64,000 bases of DNA from Cricetomys ansorgei (taxonomy: Eukaryota; Chordata; Mammalia; Rodentia; Nesomyidae), in the NCBI GenBank assembly GCA_026225945.1, contig JAMJFZ010000690.1:62001-126000 (forward strand). Reading direction: 5' to 3'. Position numbers and translations under genes: made by a program. Under the pieces are notes generated by a model that was not told the origin of the DNA, did not search any database, and saw nothing but the letters and a program-made list of their open reading frames with translations. This document shows positions 44,831-56,507 of the stretch, piece by piece. Numbering within the stretch: the first letter of the stretch is position 1; each line of letters starts with the position of its first letter.

Positions 44831-46560
44831 TCGATTTTGTTGAGGGCCACTATACCTTAAACCATTCCTTCCTATACCTCTTCTCTCAGCAGTCCTTCAT
44901 GATCCATCCAGCTAATAAAACTGGAAGCTTCAATATACCTTCCATGTCTCTCTTTCTCTATTTTACATAGAAAGTTTCCTAGGACCCGTAGCTTCAGTGC
45001 TGCAACCTTTTCATCAAATTACCATCTCTTCACCTTAATTATCATGACCTTGACATGAGCCCTCTGTTTATTCTACCCTGCCTAAAGTACCATTTGAATT
45101 TGCCCTCTTGCCTCCCCTCATTAGTTACCTAGTTTGCCACATTTCTGATGGTGTTTTCAAACTCTATGCCTTCCTGTTTCACAATCCCAATGTTCACCCA
45201 TGCTCATGCTATGGTTATTTTGCTTCAATATTCTTGCCTAACAGCAAAGTCTTTCTCCTTTCTCTAGCTGATAGATTTCCTGGTGGTGTTCAAGATCCTA
45301 CATCAGTTCTGAGCACTACACACTTCCTTATATACTATCTCCTATTGGTGCCACTAGAAGATATGCCTTTCTGCTCTCCCAATGTGATCCCATTGCTACT
45401 TCTATGCACATTTATTTGAATTAAACATAGTATCACTGCATGATACCAGTAATTGGAAAGAAAGACATTAGCTGGTGAAGCAGTTGCCACATTCTCCACC
45501 TTGAAAAACCTATTTAGCTGTTTGTTTTATCATCTCCCAGACTGACAAGAACCTTAAAGTTAGAGTCTCTGTCTCACTTCCTGTGGCCTCACCAAGAGAA
45601 AAGAATCTAGAGCATTAGAGATATATAATAGTTGTGTGTAATTGAGTTGGGTGGGATTTTGGTCATGGTTGCAATAATTTAATTCAAAGAACAAGAAAAG
45701 GAAATTTAATTTTGATGAAAATTCTGAAATTGAGTATTCTGACATCATGTCTATCAGAATAGACATCAATCCTTCTAAGCTCTGTTTGGGTTCTGTAACT
45801 AATTTGTTCTACATTCCATGAGGCTAATCAGTTGACTATTAAGAACTTCTGTGATTTCATTTTTAGAAATTGCTTATCCTGTCTCATAATATGATCAAAA
45901 TCATGCAGGAAAACAGAAGAGCGTGAAGAATACACAAACCACTCTCCAAGTGCAATCTGTTACTGTGATTCAGCATTGTGCAAAGTAAAATTTTGCCAGG
46001 TTTTTTTTTTTTTATTAAGACTATTAAAAAATATTCTTCCTTCAGATGGAGGTGGAATTAAAGCAGTCCTTCATGCCTTTTAGTAATTTTGACAGCTACT
46101 ACAGGAAGGTACCTCTTCTCTCCCACTGGCTCTCCTACTTCACAATTAAGCTCCAAAGCAGAACAGGCTTCCTCCATTATTACCTGTCAGGAGTTGTTTC
46201 TTTAGAAACCTGAAGTTTAAAAATCCTTGAAGCTATCACTGATTAAATGAACTAAAGAACTGTCATTCTTCTTAAAACCACCTGGTTTTCAATTAACCTT
46301 AATATACTTTTTGACATCCTTCGATCTTATTTCTCACAATATAAAACCCATGGGATTACCAGTCTTCAATAAGGCAAAGCTAGCTTGTAGAGCCATATGG
46401 ATTACAATCCCTTGACAGGTTGAAACAAATGTGTAATGTCTCTTCCAGACACAGGGACTTTCCTAATGCACAATTCTATGATGTTTAAGCTTCCACCATG
46501 AAGGTTCTCAATGTGACATATGGAAATAATTCAACCATAACAATTAATGAACATTACACA
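44831..46560. other. Unrecognised stretch
   Basis: About 1.7 kb. The 44860-45420 part is C/T-rich on the + strand and leaves a 103-codon frame open (45108-45419) without recognisable homology. T-run at about 46000-46013. Confidence 0.35.
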
Positions 46561-46880
46561 TGACCAGAATATAAAAATGCATTGATGCTGACTGTCTCCT
46601 TACCTCCCTTTCCATCTTCTTCCAAATACTTTGAAGAGACTAAAACTAATTTCAGCTATATGCTTTTTGTGTTCAGTGTAGAAATTTTTCTAGAGGGACG
46701 TTTCTCAATCCAGATTCTTCACCATTCTCTTTCTTCCTTAATCACTCTTCCTTACCCAATTTCCTCTTTCCTTTTATTTTCTATTTTCATTCTTTTTTTT
46801 TTTTTTTTGGTATCATATGTTTTTAGGCTGACCTGGAACTTTCTGTAGAGCTGAGGGTGTCCTCATATATGTCTTCTGTA
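46561..46880 (-). mobile_element. Probable B1 fragment with T-rich flank, antisense
   Basis: A pyrimidine-rich stretch leads to a T-run (46792-46808), then 'aggctgacctggaactttctgtagagc' at about 46827-46853, the reverse of the B1 3' part. The remainder of the B1 is missing or unrecognisable. Only 46792-46870 is attributed to B1. Confidence 0.5.
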
Positions 46881-48465
46881 ATCTTCATTTTCTATCTTTT
46901 TGAATGCCTGGTGACTTTAGTCAAACTTTCACCTTTCTCAGTCTTTCTATCTTTGTCTCTCCTCAACTTTACACATTCCTTCTGCCCCAACACCCGATGC
47001 CATTCAGAATCACCCTGGTGCCCCAAAGAATTCATCATATTATTTGCTTCTTAGTACAAAATAAAGCTGTACAGAGCAAGAAGAGTCCCCCACCCCAACA
47101 AGCAAAAAATGCTCTTCTCTTATATTCCTTTAGCAAAAAAAAAATACTGTTGAAATTTAAAATAGATTAAACAATAATAAAGAACAAAGGATACTCATCT
47201 GTAACATCCTTGAAAGTACTTAGAAACCTCCTTCAGTATTTTACAAAAGCCTTTTATTGCATCTATATTCTGTTCTAATTATAGCTGTTTTCCCCGAGTA
47301 TCAAAGGTAAATTAAATTCAGAAACCATTCCTGATGAACTGTATTTTTCCATTTTGTGTTACTTTCTCACATATAATCAATAAGACTGCATTTCTTATTA
47401 CTTCTATAGTGCTCTGAAGGAACTTTGAAACTGACTCTGAAACTCTTGAACAAGTCTATCTTAATTAGAATTTACATTTAGGTTTCCAAGATAAAGTCTT
47501 CCCAAGAACCAGTTGTCATTTAGAGGTGTGGGTTCTAGTGTGTACATTAATAATCCCTCTTGTAGTTCTATGTGTTTATTCTTATTTATGTTTAATGTTG
47601 TAAATGCTTCCTGCTTTAGATGACCAATATCAAATTCCATTATTTGCACTGTTATAGTCCACACCAACTGTAGACCCTCACTCATTTTTGCAATAGTTGC
47701 TAAGAGTTTGTGCCTTCGTGCTCTCTGTGATGCCAAAGGAGGTATATTACTTCAGACATGGAGATACATGAAATAAAGCAGAGCAGATGTGGAAAAGAAA
47801 GGTAAGAAGGGGAATAAACACAGACAGACATGTTTTAATGTCATCATGGGAACTGGTTTTTTGAGAAAGAGTTAAGTGTACCTAGAGTACCATTTATTAT
47901 AGCAGTCCATTGACTTAATCTCCTCATATTTTGATTTCCTTGCCTAGAACAATGAAGTGGAAAATAAGTATTCAACACAGCACAGTGGACCTGTAATAAT
48001 GAAATGATATGGATAACATAATGTGCTTGTTTTCCTTTATGGAGGGGGTGGATAATGTTAGTCTGAGAAGCTGGAGGAAAGGGGCCTTTCAAGACATCTG
48101 TATGATATTCTCCAAAAGATCATTTTCTGGAAATGCTAAAATATAGTTTTTGTTTCTGATATCTAAAAACAGCTTTACATTTTTCTTGTTGCTATTTTGA
48201 ATACCATTACTTCTTACTATTTCCATACTTTCAATATTGCTGTCATTCATTGATGCTATTGATTTATTTAAACTGACCTTTTATCTCCCCTTTATACAAC
48301 GCTAAGACTGGTTTTCCAAATGTGACACCTTTTGAGTTTTCTAGACATAATTTTGTGTTATCTTTGAAAAGTGATAGCCTGTTTTGAAGTTTTAGTCTTT
48401 TTAGGAATATTTCTTTCACATCTATGCCACATTGCTTTTATTCACTCATCCAGGCTTAGAATCCC
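46881..48465. other. Unrecognised stretch
   Basis: About 1.6 kb, nothing recognised apart from short A-runs near 47140. Confidence 0.35.
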
Positions 48466-48575
48466 AGATTGATTGAGCTGTGGATCTCAGCTGTTGTGAA
48501 TACCACTGTGATAAACATGGGCATACAGCTCTCTCTCTGGCATACTGATCCCATTTCTTTGGGTGTATACCAGAA
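48466..48575 (-). mobile_element. L1M ORF2 3' remnant, antisense
   Basis: 'gctgttgtgaataccactgtgataaacatgggcatac' and 'catttctttgggtgtataccagaagtgg' are the reverse complement of the L1 ORF2 C-terminal coding region. No open frame. Confidence 0.7.
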
Positions 48576-48589
48576 GTGGAAATTAAAAA

Positions 48590-48775
48590 CTTAAATCTGA
48601 TCTGGTTGTAGAATGTGGGTGACTACTTAAGGTTGGTGGTAGGGAGATGAGTAAAGGAAGGCTGAATTTGATCAGTGCACATTGTATGTATATATTGAAA
48701 TGTTGCGCTGAACTCCAATAATCTGTATTGGAATTAATCAATTTATATTAATCAAAAATTTCAAAAAGAAAAGAA
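48590..48775 (+). mobile_element. Possible L1 3'-end fragment
   Basis: 'gggagatgagtaaaggaagg', 'tttgatcagtgcacattgtatgtatatattgaaat' resembles the final part of a rodent L1 3'UTR before its A-rich tail. Tentative. Confidence 0.35.
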
Positions 48776-48969
48776 ATCATAAATGCATCATAAATGAATA
48801 CATATTTATATTCTTAGAAATTGATTCTCAATAGGCACTAATCCACAAATAATAATGTTTTAAATGACCATCTTAAATCTGAAAGAAAATACCCTGGGGT
48901 CAGGCTGTATTATTCAGGTGCTACTTAGCTACAAGTGGCTTTTTGGTAAATTTGTTTTATATACATTTT

Positions 48970-49157
48970 TAAAAAATTTTATGTGTATGAGGTTTTTGCC
49001 TGTATATATGTATGCCCAGCACATATGTGCTTGGTGCCTGCAGACATCAGAAGAGGGTGTTAGATCCCCTGAAACTAGAGTTAAGAATGGTTGTGAACCA
49101 TCACATATATGGTGGGAACTGAACCTGGATCCACTGCTGAGCCAACTCCCCAGCACC
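48970..49157 (-). mobile_element. B2/B3-type SINE, antisense
   Basis: 'gcttggtgcctgcagacatcagaagagggtgttagatcccc', 'ggttgtgaaccatcac', 'gggaactgaacctggatcc' and 'ctgagccaactccccagcacc' give the reverse of a B2/B3 element. The CTCF-like block reads cagaagagggtg. Confidence 0.85.
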
Positions 49158-49204
49158 ATAAATGACTTTTTTTTAAAATTTAGATAAATAGAATTTAAAA
49201 TTCA

Positions 49205-49345
49205 CTTCTACAGACACCAGCTACAGGCCAAATGCTCTCTTGCTTTCTGTGGCCAGTGTATGGCACTACACAGGTAAAGACCATTTCCCTCACCACAGAA
49301 AGTTGTACTGGGCAGCTCTGTTCTAGAGCATCCTTACAGGCTTTC
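49205..49345 (-). mobile_element. hAT-Charlie-like MER element, antisense
   Basis: 'ctttctgtggccagtgtatggcactacacaggtaaagaccatttccctcaccacagaaagttgtactgggcagctctgttct' follows the reverse half of the family seen at 41.95 kb (…catttccatcatcgcagaaagttctattggacagc). Confidence 0.6.
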
Positions 49346-49401
49346 AGTCCTAGATGAGTGCTCATATGATGACACATTAGTGGGTACTATTTCTATTCTT
49401 T

Positions 49402-49436
49402 ATCATCATCATCATCCTCTTCTTCATCATCATCTA
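49402..49436 (+). repeat. (ATC)n-rich trinucleotide tract
   Basis: Interrupted ATC/TTC units. Confidence 0.85.
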
Positions 49437-49563
49437 TTTTTAAAAGCTTCTAATTCCTGAAAATTTGATATATTAATACTGTATTGACATTGTTAACCAC
49501 CTCCAAACACTTCCATGCCCTCTCTACTCCTCAATTTAATGGCTATTATTCCTTATTATTGTA

Positions 49564-49565
<2 letters not shown>

Positions 49566-49606
<41 letters not shown>

Positions 49607-49614
49607 TACACACA
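49566..49614 (+). repeat. (CA)n microsatellite
   Basis: About 18 CA units, then CATA and CACA variants, abutting an antisense L1 3'UTR. Confidence 0.96.
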
Positions 49615-50050
49615 AGAATAAATATAACCTACTGGACTCATTTTGTGTTGCTTTCAAGAATGTGTGTTTAATGCTGGCCCCTTGGGCTCTCAGAGGTCTC
49701 TTCCCTGGGCAAAACTGAATCTCTCTCTCTCAACTGTCATGAGTTGCTTATAACTCTTCATCTAGAGGTGGGGCCCCGTGAGATATTTCCCATCCATGTT
49801 GTATGCCAATTAATGTTGTCATCGTGCAGGTCTTGTTTAGGTTTCATATTGTTGAAGATGACGCTGTCTCACAGCAGGTGTCCTCTTCCCCTGGTGCTTA
49901 CAGTCTTTCTACTTCTTCTTCAGTGGTATTCCCTAAACCCTAAGTGTAGAGGTTGAGTTGTATTTACATCAACTGGGGATAGACACCCCACAGTTCTCTG
50001 CATTTTGAACAGTTGTGGCTGTCAAAAGATGCTCCTTATTTGTTAATATC
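49615..50050 (-). mobile_element. Lx-type L1 3'UTR, antisense
   Basis: 'ctactggactcattttgtgttgc', 'gtcatcgtgcaggtcttgtttagg', 'tgttgaagatgacgctgtctcacagcaggtgtcc', 'cattttgaacagttgtggctg' are the reverse complement of rodent Lx 3'UTR sequence. It covers the same region of the element as the sense copy at 43.9 kb and extends further 5'. Confidence 0.75.
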
Positions 50051-51350
50051 AATTATTTACTGTGTATTAAAATTGTGTGTGGTTTCCTTAAATGGGATGT
50101 ACAATGCAATGTTATTTGGCTACCATGATATTGAGCCAACTATATGTTTCTAAAATACCTCATATTGGGTTTGTGATTTATTTCTCAAAAATTTACTAGA
50201 CTCAATTCATTCCTTTGAGTGTTTAGCTTTCAAATTCACTAAGACTTATGTTTTTCTTGTTAAATTTATCAAATTTCTAAATCAACACCATAGCTGTTTC
50301 CTGACATGGTTATGCAAACATGAAGACTAGCTACTCCAGTGACTGCAGAAGAACTCACCAGCAAAGCAGTGATTTCTGGGTATCTATCAGATTTCTGGGC
50401 TTGAAATTAAAACTTTCAATCTCTTCCACAATTGAAGATTTTTCCACTTTATTATCCAACTCTTTGTTATTATCTTTTCAATTACGGTGAGTTGCCAGAA
50501 CATTGAGTATAAACAGAACTGAAATATACCTACAACTCCAATAAAATTTTTAGTTTTGCTTACTTTATCTAAAACTTTTTTGATTATGATGATAGTATGA
50601 CTAAGATACTTATAAATTCATGTTAATGAAAATATACCTTATGCATAATTATCTGCTCCCAATAAGAGGAATAATTTTTATCAGATTGTTTTCATTTTCA
50701 TTTTTAACTAACTTGGCATGACTTGTGAATTAAGTTTTTGCCAAAATGTTGTTTATAAATATGTTATTCTTCCATTTCAGTAATTGGATTTTAAATACAT
50801 AAAGGTAAAAAGATGAAAATATTAATTGGAAAAGGTTCAATTAGTAGAATCTTAGGAGACTCTAAATGCATTCATTCTGAATATAGGACAACTTGAATGG
50901 GTGAGCACATGGTGATGGAACAGCCACATCGTATATTTCATAAGAAGTTTTCAATAAAACAAAACACAGTTAACTAATACTCAGCAAACAATGAAATATA
51001 GTGTTTAAAGCAAGACAAAATGTTACTAGGAAACATAAAGATTAACTGCATAGCTGCAAATTCAGGGAGATTTGGATTCACTTCAGTTCTAGTGAACAGT
51101 CTTCGGGAACACAGTTAACTAAAAACCCTAATATGAGGAAGAGACCAAACAATGTACTCAGATGCTTAGCTAATAGAATCACAACATATGCAGAGAAATT
51201 CATTAAACTGCTATTCTCTGCATTGATTAAAACACAATGGCTGAGAAATATGGAATGTCCAGATTTAAAGCACACATATGCATTTATATACATGCATATG
51301 CATATACACAATAGCTCTGCCAATTCACCAAAAATAACATACATTTCCCT
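50051..51350. other. Unrecognised AT-rich stretch
   Basis: About 1.3 kb without recognisable repeat or exon. Confidence 0.4.
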
Positions 51351-51545
51351 ATTTATTTATTTATTTATTTGATGTGCAAGGATGTTTTGCCCACATTAAT
51401 GTCTGCGTACCACCTGAACACAGTGCTAGATAATGACATCAGATCCCTTTAAACTGAAGTTGCACACATTTGTAAACCACCCCTTGGATACTGAGAATCA
51501 AAGGAAGAGTAGCTCTTAACTGTCTCAACAGTCTTTCCAGCCTCT
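51351..51545 (-). mobile_element. B2/B3-type SINE, antisense, diverged
   Basis: A TTTA-repeat left end, 'gtgctagataatgacatcagatccc' and the head 'gtctttccagcctctcc' at the right. Old copy; the CTCF-like block is lost. Confidence 0.7.
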
Positions 51546-51572
51546 CCCTCTTTATTTAAAAAACTATAGAAA

Positions 51573-51690
51573 CGATTCGTAGTACATGACTATAATCCCA
51601 GCACTCTGGAAGTTGAGGCACGACTGCCAAATGTTCAAGGCCAACCTGGGCTACACAGTGAGACTATGTTTCAAAAACAAAACAATTAAA
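51573..51690 (+). mobile_element. B1-related SINE, diverged
   Basis: 'tacatgactataatcccagcactctgg', 'gttcaaggccaacctgggctacacagtgag' and an A-rich tail, as in old B1/PB1 monomers. Confidence 0.8.
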
Positions 51691-53222
51691 GTGATTAGGG
51701 CCACAATAGGTAAATTCAGTGCATTTACTCTTTTTGGACAATTAGCTCATGTTCAATTGGCCTCCTTCACTAAAGCTAGATAGAGACTCAAATTTAAGCT
51801 TATGAATTGTAAAAGGAAACTTTTTAAAAGTTCAGAACCATTTTGAACAATTTTAAGAATAGGTAAAAAGAAATTGTTAATTGGGATAAAATGAAAGATA
51901 TAGACTAGCTTTGCAGATTAATTTTCCTCTCATAAGAAAAATGAATATCATACATATAATTGATGAAAGGAACATTTCTTCTGGGATTTCAAATTAATTG
52001 GCTGCCTGCATAAACACGGGCATTGAAACATTCTGCCAAAGAGCTTTATCATTCTTGTACATGTGTGATCATCCAATGACTAGAGAATCTTCTGCATACC
52101 TTTTTAAATATGGTTGCAAATTAGTCCCCTAGTGTAGGCATTAAATTCACCTCTGTTTTGCATCTCTTCTGAAGTTTGTCCAGCTCTGGAATTCCAAGGG
52201 CAAATGACCACAGACATCTCAGAACAAAGGGCTCTAAAACATGGTATCCTCTGACAGTGAAGGAGCCAGTGAGTGAAACCCATTATATGAAGCAAGGACT
52301 GAGAAGCTAATTAAATTTGGAGAAGAAAATTAAAACCTAGGAGAGTGGTATATATGAATGGCTTCAGTCTTGAGACCATTTCTCACTGCCCCAAGATAGC
52401 TGTTTTTCTTGTGTTTGCCACATTAATTCATTAGCAATGACAAGTCTGAGGGAAGAGATGAGGACAGACCTGGGCTGACACGTTGCCATGGTGATGACAT
52501 TTGAGCTTCTTTGGAGTGGTGAATCTGATTAGGCTGTTCAGCACTTCTTTTTGTCATTTCACATCATTAGACAAGAATCCACTAAAGTGACTGTTTCATG
52601 TGCATTTATATTGATATATATATATATATATACATATTTCATACCTGCTCATCAATGGAAACAACAGACAGTTAAAACTCAACTTTATCATATCAGCTAA
52701 GTTTAGAAAAATCAGTTTGCCCTAATGCCATAATGAATTGCAACATGAAGCCAGTGAGTAGAAAGAAATAGCATGCTTCATGCTCAATTATTTTTTCTTC
52801 CTTCTGTCTAGCGCTTATGAAACTCCATCTAAGGATTCGAAGTCTCTGTGTACTTGCCTTGATTCATTGGCAAGCTTGTAGTTAATCTCTTTATTGGAAA
52901 GAACAGGAGTGGGAAACGAACATGAAGGAGTTGAACTTGATCTTTGTTTAGAAATGTCATCTGTTGAAGCCAAATACAAAGCATCTTTGGTTCATAGAGT
53001 CTTCTTTGAAAGAAATGGAAAACCAAGGCCTACGAGAAATGGGAGAGCTTTATTGTTGAAGAAAGCCTTGTCACCTCTGAGTTTCAGAAGGCAGGCATGT
53101 GTCAGGGAGTGTCAGGGACAAAGGGACTCCTAGACACAAAGGACAGAGCTTACTTTTTCTTATCTCAGTATCAAATGTCTTTGTTAGGAGACTCTATTTG
53201 TGTAACACATATAAACAAATAG
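51691..53222. other. Unique stretch with possible regulatory motifs
   Basis: About 1.5 kb with no repeat except a (TA)n run at about 52614-52632. Includes an RFX-like half site at 52482-52495 (GTTGCCATGGTGAT). May be conserved non-coding DNA; this cannot be judged here. Confidence 0.35.
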
Positions 53223-53238
53223 CCAACAGATGGCGCTA
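53223..53238 (+). promoter_or_regulatory. CTCF-like motif
   Basis: CCAACAGATGGCGCTA matches the CTCF core (CCACCAGGGGGCGCTA) at 13 of 16 positions, with substitutions that vertebrate sites tolerate (AGATGGC variant). It lies in apparently unique sequence, not in a SINE, and contains one of the rare CpGs of the region. Confidence 0.55.
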
Positions 53239-55684
53239 TGTGGTTTCATGCTAAACGGAGAGCATCCTGCTTTTTCCGGCGACTTTTTCTTTTTTTACTT
53301 TTTTCCCTTTTTTTTTTTTTTTTTGCAGCAAGATAAAAAAAGGGGGGCGTTAGCTCTTGTTTTAGGTTTCCTTTCCTATCATGGAGGCTGCCTAAAATAT
53401 ATTCTAGCTCTTGTAAAGCGTCATCCTGGGCCATTTGGATACATTTTAAAAATGGGCACAGCAGAAAAGGAAAATAAAATAATAGGCCTCTTAAAAGATC
53501 TGCCTGCCTTAATTCTAGACAGCACAGGGTTGGTATCACTTGAAAATAGTAGAAAATTATGGGGGGAAGTAGATCCCATACACTCATGGATCCCTAAAAA
53601 AAAAAGTCTTCTCTATGTATACTTTGCTTCGTGGTGTGCTGGTGCTATTCTGCTCTACTAACAAAAGATTTCATTGAGGTTTGTCAATATTAAAATCAGC
53701 AAATGATGTGGAAAGAGCCCTGATGAATTAACACTAGGGAAGAGATGTGTGAATAACCCTGTGGAAGCTACTTCTAACTTGATGCTCTGGATCAAGTTAG
53801 ATGGATGGATGGGGTGTTCCATTTGGAGAAAAAAAAAAGGAGGAGCATAAGTCTGACCATTTTTAAAGATTCTTCCAGAACTAACATTCCTGTAATGTCA
53901 GTAATGGTGGCTGAGTTTCAAGAAGAAGGGACCAAAGTCAGAACCATTATGTATCTGCCTAGGGCCAAAAAGACCTTTGTGGTTTCCCTAGCGGTAAGTA
54001 ATGCAAAGTGGGCCACAGACACCATATGGCTTTGAAACCAGTGACAGAATACCAGGATAACAAGTCACGGATGATTTTGTGTCCTCCCTCAACAGTCCTA
54101 CAGTGTGCACATTTAAAGTGACACATCCCTTCTGCTCAGTAGAAACATTATTTCTTGATTGATGAAAAATAAGGTTGGTAGTTACTGATGATTTTTCAAT
54201 ATCATAGTTGGGTATTTTTCTGTTTGTCCATTTTTTCTTTCGGTAGAAAGGGCTCTTTGTGTTTATATAAGCTTTAAATGGATATTAATATACTGACATT
54301 ACAAAATCAAAATATTTCTCAAGCTTTTAGGCTCAACTTATAAGTCTTATTTTCCCACTTATAATGTTAATACTTTTTAGAGTATGAGAGCAGATGATTT
54401 CACAGAGAGTTTGGATTAGGATTTAATTTGAGTTATTTTGAATTCAAACAATTGTTCTCATTTATAAACTTAATTAGCTAAAATTTCTTATACATTCTAG
54501 CCTACAATGATAAGGACACTATATTCAGTTTTTGTTCAACCACTCAAGTACCTATCAAATTGAGCGAATGTAATTTCAACATGCAAAATTTCATTGGAAA
54601 CTTTAGCAGTCTTTATAAATCTAATATACATATTTATTTATTCAATAAATGTGGGTATTTAATCTCATTAGTACTTAAACTTCAAATATTTCAGCTTATT
54701 ACCATTAAGATTTCAAATATTTACTTTGCCATTTAAACTTTCAAACATTCTCACATAATAAATATTCTAAATATCCAAGGTTGTTTAGAGAATTGAAAGG
54801 TAACCTGAAAAATCTAATATTATTTACAAAACAGCCAAATCCTCTTACACTTTTCTACTTTCAATCATAAATCTAAAACCAATTTCACATTTAGAATTGC
54901 TATCAAAAATTTAATAAACTTGATTGTTTGAGAAATATTTATTGACTAAGCATGTATGCCCATTTTCTACTATGCCAGAGTCTCTTAAACATTAAAAGTA
55001 TTTTCAGTCACATATCTATATTGTCCCTATGTTTACTAAATGTATTCATAAACTTGAAAGATATAAATTTATGAAGTTCATTTATTATCCACACTTAGCT
55101 TCCATGGCAAGCTAACTGGGGATCACTTTGGTTTAGAAGTTTTAACTGAAGATATGGGGTGTGAAGGTCACTGTCACCCAAGGTATGTACCCTGAACACC
55201 AAGAGACATCTGTTTTATATAGTCCTTGTGTCAACACTCCATTCCAAATGTGTTTCTGTACGTAATTCTTTAATCTGATTTAGACTAAAAGGAGTCCTTT
55301 TCTTCTTATTTTGTTTTGTTTCTCTGGGTGGAAAAAAACCTTAAGAAGATATTTGAATTCTTCTCTACTGGCAGTAAAGATAATCCAAATTTACTGCTTT
55401 ATATTCTGTGTCTCAAGACTTTGGTTCATTTCCTGCATATAGTCTTTCCACATGGCCACATCTGATGTCCTCTAAGAATTGCTTGTGCTTAAAAAGAAGA
55501 GGTACTCTACAGTTCACCATAGATTTTTCCTCACCCAAATATCTCCTCAGCTCTGGGCTAGGCTTGACACTTGTACTTATTCTGTGCTCAGCAGAGAGCT
55601 CTGTAGTGGACTTCTGTACATCCTCAATCCACTGTATAGTTATAGTACCTTCTCAAGTTGTGACAAAGAAAAATGTTTCTAAAC
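53239..55684. other. Unique stretch with A/T runs
   Basis: About 2.4 kb with a T17 run at 53308-53324 and A-runs at 53596 and 53829. No repeat family recognised. A splice-site-bounded 115-bp segment (53879-53993) is discussed in the findings. The 53330-53580 part looks unlike typical repeats. Confidence 0.35.
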
Positions 55685-55798
55685 AGAGCCTGCTGGTATG
55701 CACATGTAATCCTATCATGCAGGAGGCTGATAAAGAAGGATCATGAGTTCCAGGACAGCCTGTGCTGTATACTGTGACTCTATCTCAAAAATAAAAAT
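55685..55798 (+). mobile_element. B1-related SINE, diverged
   Basis: 'gcctgctggtatgcacatgtaatcctatcatgcaggagg', 'gagttccaggacagcctgtgctg' and 'gactctatctcaaaaataaaaa'. Confidence 0.75.
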
Positions 55799-56200
55799 GT
55801 CTGTAGGCATTGCCAAATGTCATCTGGTAGCAAACTCGGGCCTTACAACTATATTTGCATGAATGTTGAAAGCCACTAGCCTCAGATGGCTACCTGTCCA
55901 CCCAAGGCAGAAACAAAATGATTGACCATCTATAGAATAATTGTTGGTTCTTTTTCTTGCATCTCATCCTGTCTTCTTCCTGCCTCCCCTAGACTCTTGG
56001 AAGCTGTTTGAGTGCATGCCCCACTCAGACTTTTAGGGAGGATTCTCTGCTTCTAAGAATTTGAACATTAGTTCTTATTTTTGTATTCTTTGTCATTTGG
56101 AATTCATTATATTAGACAGCCTGCTTCCTAGATAAAGACATTCTGTATCAGGTTTTTGCTTTTTAATAATAATTATTACACAGATCCTACTTATAAGTTG
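55799..56200. other. Unrecognised stretch
   Basis: About 400 bp, nothing recognised. Confidence 0.4.
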
Positions 56201-56346
56201 TATTTTTATTCATATATATAATCTATTACATATTATAAATATTATATATGTGAATTCATATATATATAGATATTGATGCTATAGATATAGATATGGAAAT
56301 AGATAAAGATATAGAGATAAAAATAGAGATATATAGATATAGATAT
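56201..56346. repeat. AT-rich and (TATAGA)n low-complexity tract
   Basis: ATAT runs followed by degenerate atagat units that adjoin the tail end of an antisense B2/B3. Confidence 0.85.
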
Positions 56347-56507
56347 AAGTGGGCTCTGTGCACATGAATGCAGTTGCCCTGAGAAGCCAGAAGAGAGTGC
56401 CAGATCCTAGGAGTTGTTGTGAGCAACCCAACATGGGTGCTGGAAACTGAACTTGGTTCCTCTGGAAGAGCAATAAGCATTCTTAACCACTGAGCCATCT
56501 CTCCAGA
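56347..56507 (-). mobile_element. B2/B3-type SINE, antisense
   Basis: 'gagaagccagaagagagtgccagatcc', 'gttgtgagcaacccaacatggg', 'cttggttcctctggaagagc' and 'cttaaccactgagccatctctccag' form a B2/B3 in reverse. Its A-rich tail has become a TAGA repeat. Confidence 0.9.

Noticed and set aside
53230..53661. 143-codon frame on + overlapping a 113-codon frame on -
   Set aside because: Both strands are open only because of T- and A-runs without stops in those frames. Poly-Phe and poly-Lys stretches, no recognisable domain.
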